Source of the DNA: Synanceia verrucosa
Taxonomy: Eukaryota; Chordata; Actinopteri; Perciformes; Synanceiidae
DNA length: 64,000 bases
Assembly: GCA_029721515.1 (NCBI GenBank)
Contig: CM056556.1
Location: forward strand, 13,722,098 to 13,786,097
Direction of reading: 5' to 3'
Shown in pieces: positions 1 to 12,699 of the stretch. The notes under the pieces are model-generated. The model saw nothing but the letters and a program-made list of their open reading frames with translations, did not search any database and was not told where the DNA came from. A program made the position numbers and the translations under genes. Every line of letters begins with the position of its first letter. The stretch's first letter is position 1.

Positions 1-1683
1 GTTTCCTCCCGTCTTTATTCATTCCTCTCTCTTGTAATTTCCCCACGCTGAGTCTCCAAACCTCAGGCAGCTCCTCTGGGCCTGTTGCTTAGTGTAATAA
101 TGGATATCTACTGTCCCTGAGACACACCGTGTAGACAGGATTTCTCCTCATTGAATATTGTGTTAGGTAAATCCTCATTAAGTGTGACTGTCCTCCATGA
201 AACTGAGACAAAGGACAGAAGAGAGGAGATGGCAGAAACAACAATAGTACTAATTTGAAATACACTGTGCGGAGCACTGTACGTTCATGAGAAACAGCTT
301 TTTCTAACAGGAGCTGCTGCTTGGTTTACAAAATGTCAGAAAAGTGAAAATGCTCATCTTAACTGCTTTAAGCTGAAAGGTGTCATCTTCAGATTGTCTG
401 GCCAACAGTTGATGTTCATGAACAATCTGAAAAGCAACACATTTGTGGCATTTCAGCTTGAAATGATTAATCAGTGACCAAAATAGTTGATAATTAAATT
501 TTTGTCAATGAATTGTTTCAGTTTTGTTTCCTAATGAGTAATGTAATAGATATGATAGGGCACCATCTTATAAAGGGTTATGACGAATGGCTTGAATTCG
601 TTTATTTACCTTTTAAATACATCTGTTATAAGCCAATAATAATAATAACGTCTGGGTTGCCAAATGATGTGCCTCTACGACCCCAATTATGTCTTTTTAA
701 GTGGTCTTTAGTTAATCAGCTATGGACTGCTAACCATCTGGAAAAAAACTGCAAATATTTGGACCAAAGTCAAGATAATAACTTTTTCACATTTATAACT
801 CCACACATTTGAAAGTGTGAAATCGACAAGCAATTAATTTATTGATTAACAGATTATCAACATTCACAGATCTGTCACTGCCAAATAAAAACACCTACAA
901 ACACTGGCTAGAGAGACTTTTTTTCACAATCTGGCAACCCAAAAGCTGCTTGAACTTGAAAATATGTTTATTGACCGATACTAAAGCAGTTTGTTACAAC
1001 CTTTAAACCCTCAGTGAAGGGTGTGCTATTAGAAATAATATAATGTATATGCTTAATGTTTAGGAGATAGATGTGGCTGATCTGAAAAGTTAACCCTGCT
1101 GTAGATGGCGTAAATTCTCATTCATCCCTATGGGGACAATCAATTTTGTGGCAAACGGCACATTACATAGAAATTAAGCAACGGACATGAAAAAGACAAA
1201 GGAAAGGAGAGGAGGAGGGTTTTAATGTGGTCAGTGGGGTTCCAGCGGTGCCACTTAAGTGTGTCACTTGTGAAGGGTAAAACATTTCCTGAGAGTATCA
1301 GTGATAGGTCGGCCAAGTGTGCCTCCTCCCCACATCTCACCATGACCCAGCTAAGGTTTGGCTGGCGTGGCCTTCAGAGCTGCACAGGCTCTGTGTTTGA
1401 AGCTGCAGTACTTCCTGAGATCCAACCATTTCCCCTACAGGGTCTCTGTGACATTCAATCCAATTATAGATTTCTTTAAATGCCATTTTATCCAAGGGGG
1501 GGCTGTGGCCTTTGGAAAAGCAGAAACGTGACCGTGTTCCTCCTCCTCCTCCTCTTCGTCAGTCTTGCCCATGGCACTCTGTCCTGCTGCGATACAACCA
1601 TGCTGGATGTGTACATCACTTGCCCTGATGTAGTGCTCTTGTTTTTCTTTGTCCTCCTCCTACTCCCACCATGCTGACCTCAG
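1..1683. other. Sequence upstream of the candidate tjp1 5' exon; no gene recognised
   Basis: AT-rich sequence with only short ORFs that resemble no known protein. The last ~40 bases before 1684 are pyrimidine-rich and end in AG, as expected of a splice acceptor. If the 1684-1825 exon is real, this is intron, and its transcript starts to the left of the window. Confidence 0.5.
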
Positions 1684-1825
1684 GATACACCCCAGCCCGA
1701 CCGCTGGCTCCATCACAGCAGCATCCTCAGTGAGCACCAATCAGGGCAAACCATCACTCCGCCGCATCAAAGGCCGCATTCACCGGAGCAAGAGCCTGGA
1801 CAGCATTGATCTCCTTGACTCCAAT
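1684..1825 (+). CDS. tjp1: Candidate alternative upstream coding exon of tjp1 (long N-terminal isoform)
   Basis: A 142-base stretch lies between a pyrimidine-rich acceptor (ends CTCAG at 1683) and a strong donor (GTAAGT at 1826). It reads openly as a basic, serine-rich peptide with the phrases RRIKGRIHRSKS and LDSIDLLDSN. The exon ends on a complete codon, and the tjp1 exon at 26954 begins on a complete codon with an open frame ahead of its ATG, so the two can join in frame. From memory, predicted long ZO-1 isoforms carry a similar basic, Ser-rich N-terminal extension. The preceding exon must supply two bases of the first codon and lies outside the window. Alternative: an exon of a different upstream gene. 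The exon shape is clear; the assignment is inference. Confidence 0.6.
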
Positions 1826-2621
1826 GTAAGTAAACTGACTGAAAGACCAACGCAATACATTAATGAGCTGTATCAACAAACCACAGACACAAAGGTATTA
1901 TCAAAGTGTACAGAACAAACACCACCATCACCTTCCGGACATTAGACAGACAAGAATGTGCCTCAGGAATGTGTTTTATCTGTGAAGGAGTGTTGTAGGA
2001 CTTATGCAGGTATTGTGCGGAGCAATTCATTTTAAGATCTCTGTATTTGCTTGGTGAGTGACGACAACAAACTGCAGAGAAAAAATCCACGTCTTTTTTA
2101 TTATAAGCCAGGTTAAAGTCCTAAATAAATGCTTTGAAAGTATTGAAATGCTCACTCCACAGAGAAATCCACATAGTTTGTATTCAGAAACAGTGCGTTT
2201 GAGACAAGCTGTCAGGATTTCTGCCTATTTCTGATGTCACAAATATACAATTAGACCATTTCACACTTTTAAATGTAAAGCAGTATCACCGGGCAAATGA
2301 GAAAATGTGTTAATTGATGAGCTTAGAGGTGCTGGAAGCAGATTTTGTTACTTTTGGACAGAGTCAGGCAGTTTCCCCCTGTCTCCAGGCTTTGTGCTAA
2401 GCTACATGGCTGCTGGCTATAGCTTTATATTGACACAAACATGCAGTTGGTTTCAATCTTCTCACTCAACCCTTTTCAAATGTTGCATTTCCCAAATCCT
2501 CATTTTATGTGGGACAAAAATGTTTTAACTTCCACAATCAGAGTTTGATATTTAATCTAATTTAATTTTGACATTTATGAAGAGGCTGACAATTTCACAT
2601 TGTTTCAGTAAAGAAATCTGG

Positions 2622-2622
<1 letters not shown>

Positions 2623-2671
<49 letters not shown>
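2623..2671. repeat. (CA)n microsatellite
   Basis: Uninterrupted CA dinucleotide run of about 24 units. Confidence 0.97.
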
Positions 2672-2673
<2 letters not shown>

Positions 2674-5600
2674 TCATTCATAGTTACATTCAGAAAATAG
2701 GTGTCCCTTAAATGGATTAAAATGCTTGAGGTAACACTCTTTCTTGTCTTTGTAGTCAGACTAAATGATCATGAAATATCATTTGCTGAGTCTTTACAGA
2801 TACAAATGGCATATCAATTCACAAGACAGTGTTTTATGTTCAGAGATCTGATGTGCATAAATCAAAGCCGACACAGTGGTAATACACACGTACTTTGTTG
2901 TTTCCAGACAAAGGAGTAGACTGCTAGAGGGCCTCGGTCTCCAGGGAATAGCATTGTGTTGACAGCTCAGCTCTGACCTGACTATCAATTCAACTCAAAT
3001 ATTCCATCTCATTTAAGGATATCACAAATCCACTGAGCTGGTTGACTTGTTGATATAAGTCACAGTCGACCATATAGCATAATGTAGTCTTTTGAGAACA
3101 TGATCATTTTGAAAGTCCCTAAGAGATATAATACTTGCAGCTTCTTAAAACTTGATTGAACTACCATTTAAAAAAAAGAATTATTTGAAGTACCATTTAC
3201 TGATTCATTAACAAGCTTGCACGATGACAACCTTATGGTGGCTTTAGGGGAAAAGTCAGGGAATCACATCCTCTGGGCTCCATGGATATCTGTGTCAATC
3301 CCATCAGTAGATGTTGCGATATTATTAGCTAAGGGAGAACTTGAACATGCAAAAAAGTTAGGGAATTACCACCAAGACAATATGATTTATCTTCTGGACA
3401 ACATAGTATCTGTGTCCTCATGTAATGGTAATACATTATATTAGATGATGAGATACTGTACTTCACTAAAATACAATCATGTGAACCTGGTGGAGAACAC
3501 CAAAGCCATTAATGCTGAATTCATCCTAGTTGTTGAAATATTTCAAAGTGGTTTACTGACTAAATGACAGACTGGTGAAAAACTATAAAAATATCACAGC
3601 ATTTGCCTCAGTCAAAAATGAGTAGTCATGACTGATTGAACAAGGCCTGTATTTCAAAAGTAATTGGAAAATCACTATTCAGTTCCCAGCTAGTACACCA
3701 GACAGTGGATGCTTTTAGGCTGTAATTGACAGATTAGCAGTGGCCTTGATTTTGAGCCATCCAGAGCAATCATAAGCCTTCATCTGAATGGGGAAATGTA
3801 GCATATAGTGTCACTGTGCTCTCATATCCTCTTCTGCTCTGTAAGACATAGAGAGTGACTTACCTTATCCATATCATTTGTCTTTATGGCATGTCACTCA
3901 AGGACACGTCAAACTGCTCAAGAGGCCACTATGTCACCAGTGACTGAGAGCACAGCTCAGGGCTCCTGGCTTTTCCACAGTATATTTCTTTTGTAAGGGC
4001 TGTGTGTGCACCAGAGGAAAACTTGCTGACTTGCCCAAACTCAAATGCAGCTGATGGAAGTAACGGTCCGCCTTACAGTGAGTGATGAGACTGCAGGATG
4101 CTGAGCTGAGGAGCAGTTTCCATTGCATCCCACTAAAATGTCACAACAGACACAACACTGCCTTTGAGGCGCTGGGTGATCTGCAGCCGCTTCCTAACAA
4201 AATAATCTTGCTTGATTGGCTGTTTCAACAGAAAGCTGAAGATATTAATCAACTGAGTGTATGAATTTAGGTCCATGATGATCATTGCCCATCAGCGTAG
4301 AGCTAAATAATCAATAGTAGTTAAGACTTTGTTTATATTGATTGTTTCTTTTGATTGCTTTTCTCTCTTGATAGTCAGGGGAGGACGTTGGCGCCTGGCC
4401 CACTCCCACTGTCATTTGTGTTGGCAAGCATCGCACTTGTTCACAGAAAGCTTGAATCAGATTTTAGTGCTAAGGCTGCAGAAAGCACAACAGAGATGGA
4501 GAGGGAGGGGGAACTACAGTCTTTTATGCACCCGGTGCCTTTGTGTATAGCAGGAGTTATTTTTCTCTGTTCATCAACAACACCTCATCCCATTTCAGAA
4601 CAGCAGCGTTTACAGCATTTCTTAATGCTTTAGAGAGATGCATGAGTCCATCTGTTCTAGTATTACACAAAATCTTATTCTTGTTCTTGTTATACATTCT
4701 TGGTAATCAAAGAGTTAATGATAAGTAATAGTCCAGCTGTGCTTGTATATATGAAATGAATATATGAATAGGCTACTGCTTATTCTTGTGTGCATTATAA
4801 TTCATCATGGTGGAGAAAAACATAATTTACATACAGAAAAACTTGCATTGGATCCCTGGTGCAGTGTGGACGCTAAACTTAGGTTATTGTTTCTGTTTCT
4901 TGTGCCTTGATTTGAGGAAAGGTCTTGTTTTAATGCAGTATATTTTTTTTCTGCCCTCTCTGTGGTTGTTTTGGAAAGTGTTAAAGGAATGTTTGCTGCA
5001 GAGGATATAACCAGGTGAGTTGCAAATAACCTAAGAGTGTATCAGCAGGAGCAAATGCAACTTAGCCAAGATGAAAGGTGCAATTAAATTAATTACTCCT
5101 TAACAGATCAGGATCAGTCACCAACTGGGCCTTGAGCTTTGCCTTGGTCAGAGTCTTAATCTCTTATTAGTTCTGCTTGCCCCATCCCACTTCTAAAATC
5201 CCATCCTTGGCTGCAGGCTGCTGTGGACAGAGGCACTCCCCCCCACCAACCACCACCAAAAAAAAAAGGCCCAGCGTAAGCATTTATTCGCTGCTCAGTC
5301 TTCGGAAAGTGCTGCAGATGCATTTACGGAGAGAGCAACTGCAGCTGAATTAACCAATCTGCATATTCAGGGCCTGTTAGAGGAAGATTGCTCCTGTGTG
5401 TTGAAGGCGTGGAGGTGGGAAGTGAGGGCTGGACCTGAGTGAGACGCACCACAAGGGCTGTAGAAAGAGACTGAGGGAGGGAGGAGCAGGTTGTGGGGGG
5501 TGGATGCAAGAGATTTATCACGACGACTGTAGGAGGCCTTGTTGGAGGGAGGGGGAGGGGGGCTGTGATTGGGACAGCAGCTGATTTTCTTTTAGGTAAG

Positions 5601-5860
5601 ACAGACCTGTTATGTAAGAGCAGAGTCAAATGGATGATTTTTTTTTTTCATCCGATAGGTGATAAGCCCTGTGGGGTTGGTTGGAGGTGATGGAGGGAGT
5701 TTGTAGGTGGAGCCGGCCATGTGTGATGCATGTGAAGGTTTGCGTGTGTGATCCCACAGGCTGTGTGGAGGGGATGGCAGATGTTGGGTATGTTTCTGGA
5801 AGCTATGACTCAGGAGCAAGGCTATGTGTCCTATGATGGGACATATGGCAGGTCTCTGCG

Positions 5861-5863
<3 letters not shown>

Positions 5864-5915
<52 letters not shown>
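5864..5915. repeat. (GT)n microsatellite
   Basis: Uninterrupted GT dinucleotide run of about 26 units; it accounts for the apparent CVCVCV ORF there. Confidence 0.97.
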
Positions 5916-5917
<2 letters not shown>

Positions 5918-7056
5918 ACCACTCTGTCACAAAAGGCCTACTTCACAGTCTCTGCAACTGCAAATATAAATACTTTTAATAAATACTGTCAATGGTTTTA
6001 ATCACACATTATTACCATAAGAGATTTCATTCATATCGTAACATATAATGTGTGATTATTTAATGTTGTTCAAGTTGCCCTAAAATGAATTTACTTTGGC
6101 TCTCAGAGACAAAGTGGGATCAAAATATACTCTGTCATTTCTTATAGGATGATGGGACTGTAAACAACAGAGACCTTAGTTGTCAGTGGAAGATTTGAAG
6201 AAAATGACTCGTGCTTCTGAATTGTTTTTATGGTCGGGCTTGTGTCCCTCATCTACAACAAATCATTTTGAAGAGACTCGAGACTCAAACCCGCATAAAT
6301 CCCAACAACTCTATTGACTTTCCCTCATGAATTATGTCACAAGAAGAGACCTGGACAGTAAGCACCATCAGCAGCTGAGGATTAGTGAAAATGTAGCACT
6401 AAACCAACATCATATAGGCTACTTTCTGTTTCCCAAATTCACTCTATTAATACCACAACAACACACTCTAATTATAATTTTGGCTTTCAAGCAGGACTTG
6501 ATGTCCATGTTATTCCCCCATTTGAGTGCTTGAGTGTGGGGTCAAGTCAAGGACAACCAGCAGCATGATGTAATCTTTGTCGGAATCAAGATGGTGGCCA
6601 TGGTGGGGAAGTCAAGAATGAAGAATGAAACACTGGGAAGGTTGTCCCAAGACAAGTTAATCAATCATAAGGTTTGATGTTGTGGTCGCTCTGTAGATTA
6701 CATTGTCTGTTGATTGATTATCCTGAGATGAACATGCACTGTTTTTGTGGGGGTGGTATTTTGTGCTTACTGAAATGATTTTACAGACAGCAAGTACACT
6801 TTTATTTATTTGGGTTTATCTGTTTCACATCAAGACAGCATAATATCCCATAATGGGCACTTCATTAACATCCTGAATGTAAAAGAACATAAATAATTTG
6901 TTAGGCCTGCACCTAAAATATATATTTTTTTAATTACCTATTAATCTAGTGGGTTACTTTCTTGATTTTTTTCAGTTATACATCAATATTGTCTGAATGA
7001 AAGGAAGCATGTTCATTTTGTGTATTTAGAAGTGTATGTGCGTCTGCTGCGTCAGT

Positions 7057-7057
<1 letters not shown>

Positions 7058-7117
<60 letters not shown>
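7058..7117. repeat. (TG)n microsatellite
   Basis: Uninterrupted TG run of about 30 units, the longest dinucleotide tract in the window. Confidence 0.97.
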
Positions 7118-7118
<1 letters not shown>

Positions 7119-9043
7119 ACACAGCCTGCTGTGTTGTTGGACATGTAGGATGTGTATTGATGCCCAGGGAGGCACCATATGCTGTTTAGACTCAGGAGCA
7201 TCCCATCACGGTCAGACCCGTGAGTGAACAACCCCAGCTCCTCCTTGTGTCTCCCTACATCAGCTCACGCGTGCATCATCAGCCAGCAGGGGTTGACATC
7301 ATGCAGATCCACTCTCCTCACGGTTGTTTTCACGCCACCATGAATAATTCTTCACATGGATATCCTCTTTTCAAGGCTGGAAACGGTCACGCTTGAGTCG
7401 ACACAGATAAATCGTGTTCAGCTGAAGTCCTGCAGAGGGCAGAGTTTTACTACCTATATGTTCAGGAACACAGTGAGACATCCATGTTTGCATAGCTGAC
7501 GCAATAGAAAAAGGAGGGGTTGGGTGTGCAGTTGGGATGTTGGCTTTGGATCAATGTTTAGCTTTGATGTGTAGTGACGGATATGATATTGTAGTTGCTA
7601 AGACACCTATTATTAAAAACAATGGGCAGAGCCGCCGCTAGAATTGCTAGTACGAGGACTCTTGATGCTTGTGTGCTGAAGTCAAGCAAGAAAACATACA
7701 GTTTAACATCCCACTCATCTATTGCACAGGGGGGTAATCTAGCACTGTTACCTCTGTTCAAAGAAAAATAATGGTGGTGTCTTATTGTATCCATCAATGA
7801 GTCCACCTCATGATAGAAAATAATTTCCACTTCAATTGTGAAGCATTGAAGATTTATAGCATTTTCTGGCTTCTTTCCGCAATGCGGTAAATTACCCCTG
7901 GTGATTTTTCTCAATTTTTTCCCCCTGTCTCTGCCCCCTCTTACCCCCATCACCTGCCCTCCACAATGCCCCTTCGGTCTGGTCCAAAGGGAACACCTGA
8001 TCCCGCACCACCAAGGCCTCTAATTACTTCATTCTCATCCTGAGCGAGGGCACTGTCTTGGGAAAAATCCTTGAATAGATAATATCTTATGAATCCAAAC
8101 TAACTTAAAGGTCTGGCTGATGAAAAATAGAAAAATACAGTCACTTCATTAATAATTTAACTGGTAGGCAACACAAGGGTTATACACTGTGAGTGAGGTG
8201 ATTCCCCACTGATGGTAAAATCATTTTATATCTTATGTTTTTAAACATCATTGAGACAAGTGAGTCTCCCAGGGCTTATGTGAAAAGAGCTGCAGAGTAT
8301 TTGTGGTTAATTAATCTGCCGGCCCCATTTCCGGCTGTCTGTAAAATCACAATCGGATTGATCGGAATCCCCTAAAAGCTTTTATTCCCTTGAAGGAATT
8401 CAGCTTGATGGTTATTAGCACAGTAATTTACAATCTGTAGTCCTCAAAAGCAAAATAATTCCTAACTCACCATTTTGCTGTTAAAGACCTCTCTGTCATA
8501 CACATATCCACATTAACTGATTAGAATTGTTCAACTTTATTAGCATTAGTGCTCTTCTCCTGGGATGAACATGCTTTAGGCGATTGCTTCTTTGCAAATG
8601 TACATGATGCTGTAGTTTGAGAGGGGATTTGGATGTCAGCGGCCTGTTGTCACATGATCTGCAGGGCCGGGGATGGGAGGTCATTTCATGTCACCTGATA
8701 TGGCTGAGCTGTCAGCTGTTGGTAGGGAAACAGTGAGATTACAGGTTCATTTGAGGAATCTTGAAAAATATGTATTTCTTCCCTGTACATGGGTTCGGAT
8801 TTTACTGTACGCGTCAGTAAATCCTTTGTCAATCACATCTGTGTCAGATGGTATTTGGCTCCTTCTGTTACTCTCTCTGTAGTTGAACACCATCACCGTA
8901 TTTCACTTTTCATTAAATATTTACCTGGTGAAATAGACTGATTTTTTTTCCAGTTTTACCATTTTTTTTGATTTAGTAATTTCATTGTATATTTTTTTCC
9001 ACAGTAACACAAAAAAATAATAAACACAGTTGACATAATCTGG

Positions 9044-9057
9044 CAGTTGACATTCCA
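9044..9057. repeat. Left target-site duplication of the composite SINE
   Basis: CAGTTGACATTCCA, repeated with one mismatch at 9477-9490 on the other side of the element. Confidence 0.75.
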
Positions 9058-9476
9058 TCCATTTTCTACCACTTATCCTCACATAGGGTCGCAAGGGGGC
9101 TGGAGCCTATCCCAGGTGTCTTAGGGCGAAAGGCAGGGTACACCCTAGACAAATCGTCACCTCATCACAGGGCACATAGACACAGACAACCATTCACACT
9201 CACATTCACACCTACGGTCAATTTAAATTAGCCAATTAACCGAATCCCCATGCATGTTTTTGGATGGTGGGAGGAAGCTGGAGTACCCGGAGAGAACCCA
9301 CACAGACACGGGGAGAACATGCAAACTCCACACAGAAAGGCCCCGAACCTGGTACCTTCTTGCTGTGAGGCGACAGTGCGAACCACTACACCACTGTGCC
9401 GCCCACTGACCAGGCCCGACCGTGCTTAGCTTCCGAGATCGGGTGTATGCAGGTTGGTGTGGCCGTAAGCGAAGAC
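9058..9476 (-). mobile_element. Composite SINE-like retroposon with 5S rRNA-derived head and tRNA-like module
   Basis: Read on the minus strand, the unit starts with a 5S rRNA-like head (9470 down to 9404). It continues with a tRNA-like segment (around GTGGTGTAGTGGTTCGCACT, resembling an A box, and a weaker GGTTCG-type B box). It ends in a long body familiar from abundant fish repeats (GTGTGGAGTTTGCATGTTCT near 9330; GGAGCCTATCCCAG-type sequence near 9110 on plus). A 14-base direct repeat with one mismatch flanks the whole unit: 9044-9057 CAGTTGACATTCCA and 9477-9490 CAGTTGACGTTCCA. This is the mark of a single retroposition of head plus body. There is no clear poly(A) end. Confidence 0.75.
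9404..9470 (-). repeat. 5S rRNA-derived segment (5' half, SINE head)
   Basis: On the minus strand it begins GCTTACGGCC and contains CCCGATCTCGGAAGCTAAGC and GGTCGGGCCTGG, as in the first ~75 bases of vertebrate 5S rRNA. A short internal deletion lies in the repeated GATCTC part, and the sequence breaks off after the A-box region. The downstream half of 5S (intermediate element and C box) is missing. It is not a functional 5S gene. Confidence 0.85.
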
Positions 9477-9490
9477 CAGTTGACGTTCCA
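9477..9490. repeat. Right target-site duplication of the composite SINE
   Basis: CAGTTGACGTTCCA, matching 13 of 14 bases of 9044-9057 and directly abutting the 5S-like head. Confidence 0.75.
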
Positions 9491-11603
9491 GTCATTTTTA
9501 AAATATTTAAACTATTTATTCCATTTGCAACGCAAGAAATCCATTGCTGTACTTGTAAATTACATAAAAAGCCCAAAGAGCAAAGCCGGAGTATTAACTG
9601 CATACTAATGCAGACTCTAGATGTTATGTTTTCGTTTGTGGGACAGGTGTTACAACCACATGCTGTAAAATCCACTGTTAATAAGCTGGACAGAGCTCAG
9701 GAGGCTCTAGCCAAACTCTGCCTCCTGCATGGTTCAGCTGTATTTTACTGTGCACACCCTCAACTCTGCCTCTTCAAGGTTACACCTCATTCCTCTATAA
9801 AGCACATTTGATCAGTTTTTTTAACTGCTGACTTTACAAGCTATATCATACTTGCTAGATCACGGACCACTGTCTCTTTCATCAGCTCTGGATGTGCAGC
9901 ACCGTGTAATCATGAGGTACTGTGACACATTGTGTGAGGAATTTCTGTCCTGAACAAATGGGTTGGCGATCAAGTTGCTGCTCTCTCATGCTAGAGGTCA
10001 GTGATACTGACAGAGGACAACACAGAAATCACAGAAATACAAGTCTGTACAGTAGCCAGCTCGCTCCCTTATGATGTTACATTGATGTACACCAATTTGT
10101 AAAAACCAAAAACTATAGTGACAAGAAAAGAAGTACAAAGTTCAGAGTATCATCTTGCAGCTTTGGCAACACAGTGTCATATAATAGTATCTATTCTCTC
10201 ATACTGCCGGCAGACAAATGCATTTAATTTCCTCTGCTGCAGAGCTATGTTTAACATCTGTCATGACATTTGATAGCTGCAGTCATTAAAGCTCACAGAT
10301 AGCCACACCAACCTTTGCTTAGTAGGCTGTTTTTCCTGACCTGTGCAGCTGAGAGGTGACTCACTCATCGTCAGGAGCAGTGCACTCTAAAAGCCAACCT
10401 GCTGTGAATTTGTAATTTGCCTTTCCACTCGTGTGATTTGTTCCTGCAGTTATACTCTGGTTTGGATCCCATCTTGTGTGTCGAAATGTGCTGATAGCAG
10501 AGAGGGGCTGCATTATTCTGTTGCACGGCATGTGAAACACCCTCTGCGCTGCTGGAGCCACTGATGCAAACACTGTAGTAGCATTAACAGAGGGTATTTC
10601 AAGGGCTTCAGCAGAGATATATTAAGCTGTATAAGTTCACAACAGATGCAATGCAAACACATGCAGGCTGTAAAAAGTTTACATTCATGTATTTCCAGAG
10701 GGGTTTAACAGCTTGATTTAATACCACCATCCATGCTCAGTGTCCTATCCAGACAAACTGGCAAAGGTGTACATGTTATCTCTATCAATGGACACTCAGC
10801 AACACTGTAGAGGTGCAGTTTACAGCAGTGTTTTTACTGTTTTTTGAGCAGATTCCTTGCTCCTATATTTATGACTGCTATTCATCATGTTTTGTTTTTC
10901 TACAGGATGTGAAAGACTGACCTTGTTTATCTAATTCTTATGACCTTGTCCAACTCACATCCATTCAAGATGCTCCCCCCTTCTCCTTCAGATCCTCCAA
11001 TGGGATCTGCGGCACGTCTCCCTACGTCAGCAACATTGCAGGACCTCTGTGCTCCTCCAGCATTACATTCAGCCCCTATCTCCTCCTGCACTCATTAATG
11101 CCAGAGGTAGAGGTGACAAGAACGGTCACACAATCTTAAAGTGGTAAAACACACAACAGAAGGGGCTGCAGAGAATTGGGCACTTCTGGAAAAGCCAGCA
11201 CAAAAACTAAAGTGCATGCAATGTAGTCTTAAAGAGTAGAGTTTGGTGCAGTGCACAATTTACATTCTACTGCATATTGATTAAATCTGTGTACCCCATG
11301 GGAAGGAATATTGAGCATCGAGACGGTAGGGTGGATTTTAGTTCTACCCTCTGCATCTTAAATGGCTTTATGCAGCATGTCATTACAACTTAAGTAGTCT
11401 ACCTCAGCTTTCCCTGTAAAGAGTTTATCTTTGCGGTAGTTAAAAGTGAGATCCTAAGAGATTTTCTTGTATTTCGCATTCGAAACAACATGACGCCAAA
11501 GTAAAATATCTTCCAAATTAAGGGGCTTTTTTCTTCACTATCCACAGCATATTTTGTAGAAAGCTTTCATTTTGAAATAAATAGCTGCTCTTCCTGATTG
11601 TGT

Positions 11604-11605
<2 letters not shown>

Positions 11606-11655
<50 letters not shown>
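11606..11655. repeat. (CA)n microsatellite
   Basis: Uninterrupted CA run of about 25 units. Confidence 0.97.
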
Positions 11656-11656
<1 letters not shown>

Positions 11657-12699
11657 GAAAGGCACGAGGGATAAACCAGCTTGTCCTTGTCTAATCCTTT
11701 TTTTAAAGAGTGCCTCATCAATCAAACCATGCAGTTTTGTAATTCAATCCGTCAAATCAATAATACTCACACAATTCTCTCTTGAAGAACAGTTTTAAGC
11801 ACTCCTCTGTTAAGGTGCATGCAGGAAATGTAGCGTCAGTCTCACTGTAAACAAAGCTCTAGATAACCCTCTCATCTCATCCTCACAACAATTTATTAGC
11901 TCTCTGTTTGATCAGGATGCTTGTTTAATGCTCTTTAAAGATAAACAAAACAAAAAAACTTACGTCACACAGCTTACAGTGCTTTGTGTGAACAAAGGTC
12001 TGTTAGGCCTTTTGCAGTTTACCTGTAGAAGTCTACTGCACCACTGGTGCAAAAGGGAAATCATATTTCATGGAAATGGAAGTTATTTTAGAAGCTCATA
12101 TAGAGCAAAGTTGAAACTAAGATAATAACTAGCCTATTTTAAGATACCTGGCTACAGTGTCAGGTTCTAAAATGTTATTGTTACATGGACTTGTGAAGTT
12201 TTTATGGACCTAAATACAATCAAAATCCAGTTTGAATTTTAGCTGTAAATTATGGATTGATTTATTTTTCTGATCAACACAAAACAGATGCCTAGTAGAG
12301 GTTTCAAATGGACCAATGGAGAAAAAAAATTTTAGTGCTCAACTATACAGCAACATGTACGCCTATTCCTTATTTGAAAATTAAAAATAGGTTGCTCAAA
12401 ATATTTTGTGAAGATAAGATTTTTTTTCCATTTTGTGAAAACTAATAACACCTTATAAATAATAGCTTTGAAAAATCGTTTAAGATCATTATGGTCTAAT
12501 GGAAAAGTGTGCAGTGACAGTGCCACCATTGTGGATGGTTTTCATTTTTGTCTGATAGCAATGCAGACATTTTTAGAATGATATTTCTTTTGGTTATTTG
12601 GTGTTTTCCTTGTTAACTGACGCATTTGAAATAGATACTAGGATGATAACTGTCGCATCCATTCCTACTAGTGGGCACTACTGTGTTCACATGAGCTGA

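Larger units (their letters stand above)
1826..12699 (+). other. tjp1: Large 5' intron or upstream region of tjp1
   Basis: About 10.9 kb without a supportable coding exon. It holds three long CA/GT microsatellites before 7.2 kb, a composite SINE near 9.06-9.48 kb and a fourth CA tract near 11.6 kb. Remaining ORFs are short and show no family motif. It is intronic for a transcript beginning upstream of the window and 5' flank for one beginning near 12.8 kb. Confidence 0.6.

Noticed and set aside
7036..7227. CVCVCV-type ORFs over GT repeats (also near 5864 and 11606)
   Set aside because: Products of dinucleotide microsatellites.
7558..7953. 131-codon minus-strand ORF
   Set aside because: No recognisable domain, no splice signals around it, and composition like its surroundings.
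9404..9470. Functional 5S rRNA gene
   Set aside because: Only about the first 75 bases are present, with an internal deletion; the C box and terminator are absent.
9223..9675. 150-codon minus-strand ORF
   Set aside because: Lies across the SINE and its flank; the translation is of repeat sequence.
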